Positions 49,441-61,260 of a stretch of 64,000 nt of DNA are shown piece by piece. The stretch is taken from assembly GCA_920105625.2 (NCBI GenBank), contig OV050032.1:97324542-97388541 (forward strand), read 5' to 3'. The stretch's first letter is position 1. Every line of letters starts with the position of its first letter. The notes under the pieces were generated by a model that saw only the letters and a list, made by a program, of their open reading frames with translations, was not told the origin of the DNA and searched no databases. Origin of the DNA: Clusia tigrina (taxonomy: Eukaryota; Arthropoda; Insecta; Diptera; Clusiidae). A program made the position numbers and the translations under genes.

Positions 49441-50550
49441 CCTCTTGTCAATTTATGCTACCCTTGAGTCACAAATCAAACACTGATAAAACTTCATACG
49501 CCCCTAACTTCTTTACGGTACGTCCTACACATATCAAAGTTGGCAACATTCAAATGCTTCTAACTTTTTACTGGAGCGTCATAAAACCTTGAAATTTTGT
49601 AACAATAAAGTACTCGAGCCTCTTTTCAATTTAAGCCATCGCTCAAAGTGATGCTACCCTAGAGTCCCAAATCAAACACTGATAAAACTTCAAACGCCCC
49701 TAACTTCTTTACGGTACATCCTACACCTATCAAAGTTTGCAACATACAAATGCTTGTAACTTTTTACTCGAGCGTCATTAAACCTTGAAATTTTGTAACA
49801 ATAAAGTACCCGAGCCTCTTGTCAATTTAAGTTATCGCTCAAAGCTATGCTACCCTTGAGTCCCAAATCAAACACTGATTAAACTTCAAACGCCCCTAAC
49901 TTCTTTACGGTACGTCCTACACCTATCAAAGTTGGCAACATTCAAATGCTTGTAACTTTTTACTGGAGCGTCATAAAACCTTGAAATTTTGTAACAATAA
50001 AGTACCCGAGCCTCTTGTCAATTTAAGCCATCGCTCAAAGCTATGCTACCCTTGAGTCCCAAATCAAACACTGATAAAACTTCAAACGCCCCTAACTTCT
50101 TTACGGTACGTCCTACACCTATCAAAGTTTGCAACATACAAATGCTTGTAACTTTTTACTGGAGTGTCATAAAACCTTGAAATTTTGTAACAATAAAGTA
50201 CTCGAGCCTCTTGTCAATATAAGCCATCGCTCAAAGCTATGCTACCTTAGAGTCCCAAATCAAACACTGATAGAACTTCAAACGCCGCTAACTTCTTTAC
50301 GGTACATCCTACACCTATCAAAGTTTGCAATAAACAAATGCTTGTAACTTTTTACTGGAGCGTCATAAATCCTTGAAATTTGGTAACAATAAAGTACACG
50401 AGCGTCTTGTCAATTTAAGCTATCGCTCAAAGCTATGCTACCCTTGAGTCCCAAATCAAACACTGATAAAAATTCAAATGGCCCTAACTTCTATACGGTA
50501 CGTCCTACACCTATCAAAGTTGGCAACATACAAATGCTTGTAACTTCTTA
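49441..50550 (+). repeat. Segment repeated at +2,333 bp (copy A)
   Basis: It shares cacatatcaaag, aaagtgatgctac, gtcaatataagcc, gatagaac and ataaacaaatg-like forms with 51.78-52.88 kb. The offset is 2,333 bp, which is twelve units less 19 bases. Private differences are ggagtgtcat, cgccgctaac and gcaataaacaaatg near 50.16-50.33 kb. Confidence 0.78.
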
Positions 50551-51773
50551 CTGGAGCGTCATAAAACCTTGAAATTTTGTGACAATGAAGTACCCGAGCC
50601 TCTTGTCAATTTAAGCTATCGCTCAAAACTATACTACGCTAGAGTCCCAAATCAAACACTGATAAAACTTCAAACGCGCCGAACTTCTTTACGGTACGTC
50701 CTACAGCTATCAAAGTTTGCAACATACAAATGCTTGTAACTTTTTACTGGAGCGTCATAAATCCTTGAAATTTTGTAACAATAAAGTACTCGAGCCTGTT
50801 GTCAATTTAGGCCATCGCTCAAAGCTATGCTACCCTTGAGTCCCAAATCAAACACTGATAAAACTTCAAACGCCCCTAACTTCTTTACGGTACGTCCTAC
50901 ACCTATCAAAGTTGGCAACATTCAAATACTTGTAACTTTTTACTGGAGCGTCATAAAACCTTGAAATTTGGTAACAATAAAGTACTCGAGCCTCTTGTCA
51001 ATTTAAGCTATCGCTCAAAGCTATGCTACCCTTGAGTTCCAAATCAAACACTGATAAAACTTCAAATGGCCCTAACTTCTATACGGTACGTCCTACACCT
51101 ATCAAAGTTGGCAACATACAAATGCTTGTAACTTTTTACAGGAGCGTCATAGAACCTTGAAATTTTGTAACAATATAGTACCCGAGCCTCTTGTCAATTT
51201 AAGCTTTTGCTCAAAGCTATGCTACCCTTGAGTCCCAAATCAAACACTGATAAAACTTCAAACGCCCCTAACTTGTATACGGTACGTCCTACACCTATCA
51301 AAGTTTGCAACATACAAATGCTTGTAACTTTTTACTAAAGCGTCATAAAACCTTGAAATTTTGTAACAATAAAGTACTCGAGCCTCTTTTCAATTTAAGC
51401 CATCGCTCAAAGTGATGCTACCCTAGAGTCCCAAATCAAACACTGATAAAACTTCAAACGCCTCTAACTTCTTTACTGTACGTCCTACACCTATCAAAGT
51501 TGGCAACATACAAATGCTTCTAACTTTTTACTGGAGCGTCATAAAACCTTGAAATTTTGTAACAATAAAGTACCCAGCCTCTTGTCAATTTAAGTTATCG
51601 CTCAAAGCTATGCTACCCTTGAGTCCCAAATCAAACACTGATAAAACTTCAAACGCCCCTAACTTATTTACGGTACGTCCTACACCTATCAAAGTTGGCA
51701 ACATACAAATGCTTGTAACTTTTTACTGGAGCGTCATAAAACCTTGAAATTTTGTAACAATAAAGTACCCGAG
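50551..51773 (+). repeat. Class iii block between the 2,333-bp copies
   Basis: About six units: a class iii unit (50.68 kb), a cctgttgtc unit with ttaggccatcg, a class ii unit, and units with caatatagtaccc, gcttttgctc and gtatacgg. The set resembles 47.9-48.5 kb. Private changes are cgcctctaac and tttactgtacg near 51.47 kb. Confidence 0.72.
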
Positions 51774-52880
51774 CCTCTTGTCAATTTATGCTACCCTTGA
51801 GTCCCAAATCAAACACTGATAAAACTTCAAACGCCCCTAACTTCTTTACGGTACGTCCTACACATATCAAAGTTGGCAACATTCAAATGCTTCTAACTTT
51901 TTACTGGAGCGTCATAAAACCTTGAAATTTTGTAACAATAAAGTACTCGAGCCTCTTTTCAATTTAAGCCATCGCTCAAAGTGATGCTACCCTAGAGTCC
52001 CAAATCAAACACTGATAAAACTTCAAACGCCCCTAACTTCTTTACGGTACATCCTACACCTATCAAAGTTTGCAACATACAAAAGCTTGTAACTTTTTAC
52101 TCGAGCGTCATTAAACCTTGAAATTTTGTAACAATAAAGTACCCGAGCCTCTTGTCAATTTAAGTTATCGCTCAAAGCTATGCTACCCTTGAGTCCCAAA
52201 TCAAACACTGATTAAACTTCAAACGCCCCTAACTTCTTTACGGTACGTCCTACACCTATCAAAGTTGGCAACATTCAAATGCTTGTAACTTTTTACTGGA
52301 GCGTCATAAAACCTTGAAATTTTGTAACAATAAAGTACCCGAGCCTCTTGTCAATTTAAGCCATCGCTCAAAGCTATGCTACCCTTGAGTCCCAAATCAA
52401 ACACTGATAAAACTTCAAACGCCCCTAACTTCTTTACGGTACGTCCTACACCTATCAAAGTTTGCAACATACAAATGCTTGTAACTTTTTACTGGAGCGT
52501 CATAAAACCTTGAAATTTTGTAACAATAAAGTACTCGAGCCTCTTGTCAATATAAGCCATCGCTCAAAGCTATGCTACCTTAGAGTCCCAAATCAAACAC
52601 TGATAGAACTTCAAACGCCCCTAACTTCTTTACGGTACATCCTACACCTATCAAAGTTTGCAACAAACAAATGCTTGTAACTTTTTACTGGAGCGTCATA
52701 AATCCTTGAAATTTGGTAACAATAAAGTACACGAGCGTCTTGTCAATTTAAGCTATCGCTCAAAGCTATGCTACCCTTGAGTCCCAAATCAAACACTGAT
52801 AAAAATTCAAATGGCCCTAACTTCTATACGGTACGTCCTACACCTATCAAAGTTGGCAACATACATGCTTGTAACTTTTT
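51774..52880 (+). repeat. Segment repeated from -2,333 bp (copy B)
   Basis: This is the partner of 49.44-50.55 kb. It contains the last 178-bp monomer of the window (junction near 51.79 kb). A 2-bp loss (catacatgctt) sits near 52.86 kb where the match ends. Confidence 0.78.
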
Positions 52881-54100
52881 ACTGGAGCGTCATAAAACCT
52901 TGAAATTTTGTAACAATAAAGTACCCGAGCCTCTTGTCAATTTAAGCTATCGCTCAAAGCTATGCTACCCTTGAGTCGCAAATAAAACACTGATAAAACT
53001 TCAAACGCCCCTAACTTTTATACGGTATGTCCTACACCTATCAAAGTTTGCAACATACAAATGCTTGCAACTTTTTACTAAAGCGTCATAAAACCTTGAA
53101 ATTTTGTAACAATGAAGTGCTCGAGCCTCTTGTCAATTTAAACCATCGCTCAAAGCTATGCTATCCTTGAGTCCCAAATCAAACACTGATAAAACTTCAA
53201 ACGCCCCTAACTTCTTTACGGTACGTCCAACACCTATCAAAGTTTGCAACATACAAATGCTTGTAACTTTTTACTGGAGGGTCAAAAAACCTTGAAATTT
53301 TGTAACAATGAAGTACCCGAGCCTCTTGTCAATTTAAGCCATCGCTCAAAACTATGCTCCCAAATCAAACACTGATAAAACTTCAAACGCCCCTAACTTC
53401 TATACGGTACGTCCTACACCTATCAAAGTTTGCAACATTCAAATGCTTGTAACTTTTTACTAAAGCGTCATAAAACCTTGACATTTTGTGACAATGAAGT
53501 ACCCGAGCTTCTTGTTAATTTAAGCTATCGCTCAAAGCTAAGCTACCCTTGAGTCCCAAATCAAACACTGATAAATCTTCAAACGCCCCTAACTTCTTTA
53601 CGGTACGTCCTACAGCTATCAAAGTTTGCAACATACAAATGCTTGTAACTTTTTACTGGAGCGTCATAAATCCTTGAAATTTTGTAACAATAAAGTACTC
53701 GAGCCTGTTGTCAATTTAAGCCATCGCTCTAAACTATGCTTCCCTAGAGTCCCAAATCAAACACTGATAAAACTTCAAATGGCCCTAATTTCTTTACGGT
53801 ACGTCCTACACCTATGAAAGTTTGCAACATACAAATGCTTGTAACTTTTTACTGGAGCGTCATAAAACCTTGAAATTTTGCAACAATAAAGTACTCGAGC
53901 CTCTTGTCAATTTAAGCCATCGCTCAAAGCTATGCTACCCTAGAGTCCCAAATCAAACACTGATAAAACTTCAAACGCCCCTAACTTCTTTACGGTACGT
54001 CCTACACCTATCAAAGTTTGCAACATTCAAATGCTTGTAACTTTTTACAGGAGCGTCATAAAACCTTGAAAGTTTGTAACAATAAAGTACCCAAGCCTCT
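52690..54100 (+). repeat. Right-half block, member 1 of 3
   Basis: Order of variants: cataaatcc with gtacacgagcg, class ii end, gtcgcaaat (52975), gaagtgctcgag, gcgtcaaaaaacc or a variant, cttgttaattt, aagctaagctac, ctacagctatc, gcctgttgtc, ctatgcttccc, atttctttacgg and tatgaaag. The same order starts near 54.85 and 58.37 kb. This copy has a private 10-bp loss (ctatgctcccaaatc, about 53.36 kb). Confidence 0.83.
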
Positions 54101-54840
54101 TGTCAATTTAAGTTATCGCTCAAAGCTATGCTACCCTTGAGTCCCAAATCAAACACTGATAAAACTTCAAACGCCCCTAACTTCTTTACGGTACGTCCTA
54201 CACCTATCAAAGTTGGCAACATTCAAATGCTTGTAACTTTTTACTGGAGCGTCATAAATCCTTGAAGTTTGGTAACAATAAAGTACACGAGCGTCTTGTC
54301 AATTTAAGCTATCGCTCAAAGCTATGCTACCCTTGAGTCCCAAATCAAACACTGATAAAAATTCAAATGGCCCTAACTTCTATACGGTACGTCCTACACC
54401 TATCAAAGTTGGCAACACACAAATGCTTGTAACTTTTTACTGGAGCGTCATAGAACCTTGAAATTTTGTAACAATATAGTACCCGAGCCTGTTGTCAATT
54501 TAAGCCATCGCTCAAAGCTATGCTACCCTTGAGTCCCAAATCAAACACTGATAAAACTTCAAACGCCCCTAACTTCTTTACGGTACGTCCTACACCTATC
54601 AAAGTTTGCAACATTCAAATGCTTGTAACTTTTTACAGGAGCGTCATAAAACCTTGAAAGTTTGTAACAATAAAGTACCCAAGCCTCTTGTCAATTTAAG
54701 TTATCGCTCAAAGCTATGCTACCCTTGAGTCCCAAATCAAACACTGATAAAACTTCAAACGCCCCTAACTTCTTTACGGTACGTCCTACACCTATCAAAG
54801 TTGGCAACATTCAAATGCTTGTAACTTTTTACTGGAGCGT
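54101..54840 (+). repeat. Short linker monomers between members 1 and 2
   Basis: About four units. gaaagtttgtaac with tacccaagcc occurs at about 54.07 and 54.66 kb, three units apart, so this linker is itself partly duplicated. tcaacacacaaatg-like change (ggcaacacac) near 54.41 kb is private. Confidence 0.7.
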
Positions 54841-56230
54841 CATAAATCCTTGAAGTTTAGTAACAATAAAGTACACGAGCGTCTTGTCAATTTAAGCTAT
54901 CGCTCAAAGCTATGCTACCCTTGAGTCCCAAATCAAACACTGATAAAAATTCAAATGGCCCTAACTTCTATACGGTACGTCCTACACCTATCAAAGTTGG
55001 CAACATACAAATGCTTGTAACTTTTTACTGGAGCGTCATAAAACCTTGAAATTTTGTAACAATAAAGTACCCGAGCCTCTTGTCAATTTAAGCTATCGCT
55101 CAAAGCTATGCTACCCTTGAGTCGCAAATAAAACACTGATAAAACTTCAAACGCCCCTAACTTTTATACGGTATGTCCTACACCTATCAAAGTTTGCAAC
55201 ATACAAATGCTTGTAACTTTTTACTAAAGCGTCATAAAACCTTGAAATTTTGTAACAATGAAGTGCTCGAGCCTCTTGTCAATTTAAACCATCGCTCAAA
55301 GCTATGCTATCCTTGAGTCCCAAATCAAACACTGATAAACTTCAAACGCCCCTAACTTCTTTACGGTACGTCCTACACCTATCAAAGTTTGCAACATACA
55401 AATGCTTGTAACTTTTTACTGGAGCGTCAAAAAACCTTGAAATTTTGTAACAATGAAGTACCCGAGCCTCTTGTCAATTTAAGCCATCGCTCAATACTAT
55501 GCTACCCTAGAGTCCCAAATCAAACACTGATAAAACTTCAAACGCCCCTAACTTCTATACGGTACGTCCTACACCTATCAAAGTTTGCAACATTCAAATG
55601 CTTGTAACTTTTTACTAAAGCGTCATAAAACCTTGAAATTTTGTGACAATGAAGTACCCGAGCTTCTTGTTAATTTAAGCTATCGCTCAAAGCTAAGCTA
55701 CCCTTGAGTCCCAAATCAAACACTGATAAATCTTCAAACGCCCCTAACTTCTTTACGGTACGTCCTACAGCTATCAAAATTTGCAACATACAAATGCTTG
55801 TAACTTTTTACTGGAGCGTCATAAATCCTTGAAATTTTGTAACAATAAAGTACTCGAGCCTGTTGTCCATTTAAGCCATCGCTCAAAACTATGCTTCCCT
55901 AGAGTCCCAAATCAAACACTGATAAAACTTCAAATGGCCCTAATTTCTTTACGGTACGTCCTACACCTATGAAATTTTGCAACATACAAATGCTTGTAAC
56001 TTTTTACTGGAGCGTCATAAAACCTTGAAATTTTGCAACAATAAAGTACTCGAGCCTCTTGTCAATTTAAGCCATCGCTCAAAGCTATGCTACCCTAGAG
56101 TCCCAAATCAAACACTGATAAAACTTCAAACGCCCCTAACTTCTTTACGGTACGTCCTACACCTATCAAAGTTTGCAACATTCAAATGCTTGTAACTTTT
56201 TACAGGAGCGTCATAAAACCTTGAAATTTT
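54841..56230 (+). repeat. Right-half block, member 2 of 3
   Basis: Same variant order as member 1, offset 2,155 bp where no private indel intervenes (eleven units less one base). gtcgcaaat lies at 55121. One a is lost in gataaacttc near 55.34 kb, and that change is also in member 3. Confidence 0.85.
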
Positions 56231-58365
56231 GTAACAATAAAGTACCCGAGCCTCTTGTCAATTTAAGCTATCGCTCAAAGCTATGCTACATTTGAGTCCC
56301 AAATCAAACACTGATAAAACTTCAAACGCCCCTAACTTCTATACGGTACGTCCTACACCTATCAAAGTTTGCAATATACAAATGCTTGTAACTTTTTACT
56401 GGAGCGTCATAAAACCTTGAAATTTTGTAAAAATAAAGTACTCGAGCCTCTTGTCAATTTAAGCTATCGCTCAAAGCTATGCTACCCTTGAGTCCCAAAT
56501 CAAACACTGATAAAACTTCAAATGGCCCTAACTTCTATACGGTACGTCCTACACCTATCAAAGTTGGCAACATACAAATGCTTGTAACTTTTTACTGGAG
56601 CGTCATAAAACCTTGAAATTTTGTAACAATAAAATACCCGAGCCTCTTGTCAATTTAAGCTATCGCTCATAGCTATGCTACCCTAGAGTCCCAAATCAAA
56701 CACTGATAAAACTTCAAACGCCCCTACCTTCTATACGGTACGTCCTACACCTATCAAAGTTTGCAATATACAAATGCTTGTAACTTTTTACTGGAGCGTC
56801 ATAAAACCTTGAAATTTTGTGACAATGAAGTACCCGAGCCTCTTGTCAATTTAAGCTATCGCTCAAAACTATACTACGCTAGAGTCCCAAATCAAACACT
56901 GATAAAATTTCGAACGCGCCGAACTTCTTTACGGTACGTCCTACAGCTATCAAAGTTTGCAACATACAAATGCTTGTAACTTTTTACTGGAGCGTCATAA
57001 ATCCTTGAAATTTTGTAACAATAAAGTACTCGAGCCTGTTGTCAATTTAAGCCATCGCTCAAAGCTATGCTACCCTTGAGTCCCAAATCAAACACTGATA
57101 AAACTTCAAACGCCCCTAACTTCTTTACGGTACGTCCTACACCTATCAAAGTTGGCAACATTCAAATACTTGTAACTTTTTACTGGAGCGTCATAAAACC
57201 TTGAAATTTGGTAACAATAAAGTACTCGAGCCTCTTGTCAATTTAAGCTATCGCTCAAAGCTATGCTACCCTTGAGTCCCAAATCAAACACTGATAAAAC
57301 TTCAAACGCCCCTAACTTCTTTACGGTACGTCCTACACCTATCAAAGTTGGCAACATTCAAATGCTTGTAACTTTTTACTGGAGCGTCATAAATCCTTGA
57401 AGTTTGGTAACAATAAAGTACACGAGCGTCTTGTCAATTTAAGCTATCGCTAAAAGCTATGCTACCCTTGAGTCCCAAATCAAACACTGATAAAAATTCA
57501 AATGGCCCTAACTTCTATACGGTACGTCCTACACCTATCAAAGTTGGCAACATACAAATGCTTGTAACTTTTTACTGGAGCGTCATAAAACCTTGAAATT
57601 TTGTAACAATAAAGTACCCGAGCCTCTTGTCAATTTAAGCTATCGCTCAAAGCTATGCTACCCTTGAGTCGCAAATAAAACACTGATAAAACTTCAAACG
57701 CCCCTAACTTCTATACGGTATGTCCTACACCTATCAAAGTTTGCAACATACAAATGCTTGTAACTTTTTACTAAACGTCATAAAACCTTGAAATTTTGTA
57801 ACAATGAAGTGCTCGAGCCTCTTGTCAATTTAAACCATCGCTCAAAGCTATGCTATCCTTGAGTCCCAAATCAAACACTGATAAACTTCAAACGCCCCTA
57901 ACTTCTTTACGGTACGTCCTACAGCTATCAAAGTTTGCAACATACAAATGCTTGTAACTTTTTACTGGAGCGTCATAAATCCTTGAAATTTTGTAACAAT
58001 AAAGTACTCGAGCCTGTTGTCAATTTAAGCCATCGCTCAAAGCTATGCTACTCTTGAGTCCCAAATCAAACACTGATAAAACTTCAAACGCCCCTAACTT
58101 CTATACGGTACGTCCTACACCTATCAAAGTTGGCAACATTCAAATACTTGTAACTTTTTACTGGAGCGTCATAGAACCTTGAAATTTTGTAACAATATAG
58201 TACCCAAGCCTCTTGTCAATTTAAGTTATCGCTCAAAGCTATGCTACCCTTGAGTCCCAAATCAAACACTGATAAAACTTCAAACGCCCCTAACTTCTTT
58301 ACGGTACGTCCTACACCTATCAAAGTTGGCAACATTCAAATGCTTGTAACTTTTTACTGGAGCGT
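56231..58365 (+). repeat. Class ii/iii monomers between members 2 and 3
   Basis: About eleven units: ctacatttgag (about 56.29 kb), class ii, cgcccctacc, class iii with ttcgaacgcgcc (56.91 kb), cctgttgtc, and a partial copy of the right-half block (gtacacgagcg, gtcgcaaat at 57668, gaagtgctcgag). The 56.76-57.25 kb part recurs at about 62.64-63.12 kb (offset 5,878). Confidence 0.75.
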
Positions 58366-59755
58366 CATAAATCCTTGAAGTTTGGTAACAATAAAGTACA
58401 CGAGCGTCTTGTCAATTTAAGCTATCGCTCAAAGCTATGCTACCCTTGAGTCCCAAATCAAACACTGATAAAAATTCAAATGGCCCTAACTTCTATACGG
58501 TACGTCCTACACCTATCAAAGTTGGCAACATACAAATGCTTGTAACTTTTTACTGGAGCGTCATAAAACCTTGAAATTTTGTAACAATAAAGTACCCGAG
58601 CCTCTTGTCAATTTAAGCTATCGCTCAAAGCTATGCTACCCTTGAGTCGCAAATAAAACACTGATAAAACTTCAAACGCCCCTAACTTCTATACGGTATG
58701 TCCTACACCTATCAAAGTTTGCAACATACAAATGCTTGTAACTTTTTACTAAAGCGTCATAAAACCTTGAAATTTTGTAACAATGAAGTGCTCGAGCCTC
58801 TTGTCAATTTAAACCATCGCTCAAAGCTATGCTATCCTTGAGTCCCAAATCAAACACTGATAAACTTCAAACGCCCCTAACTTCTTTACGGTACGTCCTA
58901 CACCTATCAAAGTTTGCAACATACAAATGCTTGTAACTTTTTACTGGAGCGTCAAAAAACCTTGAAATTTTGTAACAATGAAGTACCCGAGCCTCTTGTC
59001 AATTTAAGCCATCGCTCAAAACTATGCTACCCTAGAGTCCCAAATCAAACACTGATAAAACTTCAAACGCCCCTAACTTCTATACGGTACGTCCTACACC
59101 TATCAAAGTTTGCAACATACAAATGCTTGTAACTTTTTACTAAAGCGTCATAAAACCTTGAAATTTTGTGACAATGAAGTACCCGAGCTTCTTGTTAATT
59201 TAAGCTATCGCTCAAAGCTAAGCTACCCTTGAGTCCCAAATCAAACACTGATAAATCTTCAAACGCCCCTAACTTCTTTACGGTACGTCCTACAGCTATC
59301 AAAGTTTGCAACATACAAATGCTTGTAACTTTTTACTGGAGCGTCATAAATCCTTGAAATTTTGTAACAATAAAGTACTCGAGCCTGTTGTCCATTTAAG
59401 CCATCGCTCAAAACTATGCTTCCCTAGAGTCCCAAATCAAACACTGATAAAACTTCAAATGGCCCTAATTTCTTTACGGTACGTCCTACACCTATGAAAG
59501 TTTGCAACATACAAATGCTTGTAACTTTTTACTGGAGCGTCATAAAACCTTGAAATTTTGCAACAATAAAGTACTCGAGCCTCTTGTCAATTTAAGCCAT
59601 CGCTCAAAGCTATGCTACCCTAGAGTCCCAAATCAAACACTGATAAAACTTCAAACGCCCCTAACTTCTTTACGGTACGTCCTACACCTATCAAAGTTTG
59701 CAACATTCAAATGCTTGTAACTTTTTACAGGAGCGTCATAAAACCTTGAAATTTT
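58366..59755 (+). repeat. Right-half block, member 3 of 3
   Basis: Offset exactly 3,525 bp from member 2 (gtcgcaaat at 58646). It shares the gataaacttc loss and gttgtccattt with member 2, so these two are the closest pair. The match continues beyond 59.75 kb after one extra monomer, raising the offset to 3,721 (ttgcaatata at 56761 and 60482). Confidence 0.85.
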
Positions 59756-59874
59756 GTAACAATAAAGTACTCGAGCCTCTTGTCAATTTAAGCTATCGCT
59801 CAAAGCTATGCTACCCTTGAGTCCCAAATCAAACACAGATAAAACTTCAAATGGCCCTAACTTCTATACGGTAC
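59679..59874 (+). repeat. Class ii monomer example
   Basis: A full 196-bp unit ending in caaatggccctaac and cttctatacggtac. The class differs from class i by tgg for cgc and by ctat for cttt. It is scattered in the left domain (after every 80-bp truncation) and common right of 36 kb. This copy has cacagataaaac, a change also seen near 36.85 kb. Confidence 0.88.
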
Positions 59875-60470
59875 GTCCTACACCTATCAAAGTTGGCAAC
59901 ATACAAATGCTTGTAACTTTTTACTGGAGCGTCATAAAACCTTGAAATTTTGTAACAATAAAGTACCCGAGCCTCTTGTCAATTTAAGCTATCGCTCAAA
60001 GCTATGCTACATTTGAGTCCCAAATCAAACACTGATAAAACTTCAAACACCCCTAACTTCTATACGGTACGTCCTACACCTATCAAAGTTTGCAATATAC
60101 AAATGCTTGTAACTTTTTACTGGAGCGTCATAAAACCTTGAAATTTTGTAACAATAAAGTACTCGAGCCTCTTGTCAATTTAAGCTATCGCTCAAAGCTA
60201 TGCTACCCTTGAGTCCCAAATCAAACACTGATAAAACTTCAAATGGCCCTAACTTCTATACGGTACGTCCTACACCTATCAAAGTTGGCAACATACAAAT
60301 GCTTGTAACTTTTTACTGGAGCGTCATAAAACCTTGAAATTTTGTAACAATAAAATACCCGAGACTCTTGTCAATTTAAGCTATCGCTCAAAGCTATGCT
60401 ACCCTAGAGTCCCAAATCAAACACTGATAAAACTTCAAACGCCCCTACCTTCTATACGGTACGTCCTACA

Positions 60471-61260
60471 CCTATCAAAGTTTGCAATATACAAATGCTT
60501 GTAACTTTTTACTGGAGCGTCATAAATCCTTGAAATTTTGTAACAATAAAGTACTCGAGCCTGTTGTCAATTTAAGCCATCGCTCAAAGCTATGCTACCC
60601 TTGAGTCCCAAATCAAACACTGATAAAACTTCAAACGCCCCTAACTTCTTTACGGTACGTCCTACACCTATCAAAGTTGGCAACATTCAAATACTTGTAA
60701 CTTTTTACTGGAGCGTCATAAAACCTTGAAATTTGGTAACAATAAAGTACTCGAGCCTCTTGTCAATTTAAGCTATCGCTCAAAGCTATGCTACCCTTGA
60801 GTCCCAAATCAAACACTGATAAAACTTCAAATGGCCCTAACTTCTATACGGTACGTCCTACAGCTATCAAAGTTTGCAATATACAAATGCTTGTAACTTT
60901 TTACTGGAGCGTCATAAATCCTTGAAATTTTGTAACAATAAAGTACTCGAGCCTGTTGTCAATTTAAGCCATCGCTCAAAGCTATGCTACCCTTGAGTCC
61001 CAAATCAAACACTTGTAAAACTTCAAACGCCCCTAACTTCTTTACGGTACGTCCTACACCTATCAAAGTTGGCAACATTCAAATACTTGTAACTTTTTAC
61101 TGGAGCGTCATAAAACCTTGAAATTTGGTAACAATAAAGTACTCGAGCCTCTTGTCAATTTAAGCTATCGCTCAAAGCTATGCTACCCTTGAGTCCCAAA
61201 TCAAACACTGATAAAACTTCAAATGGCCCTAACTTCTATACGGTACGTCCTACACCTATC
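60471..61260 (+). repeat. Tandem pair of a 392-bp dimer (right half)
   Basis: cataaatccttgaaa recurs at 60521 and 60913, exactly 392 bp apart, and is followed in each by gcctgttgtc, caaatacttgtaac and gaaatttggtaac. The second copy has cacttgtaaaac near 61.01 kb. Confidence 0.82.
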
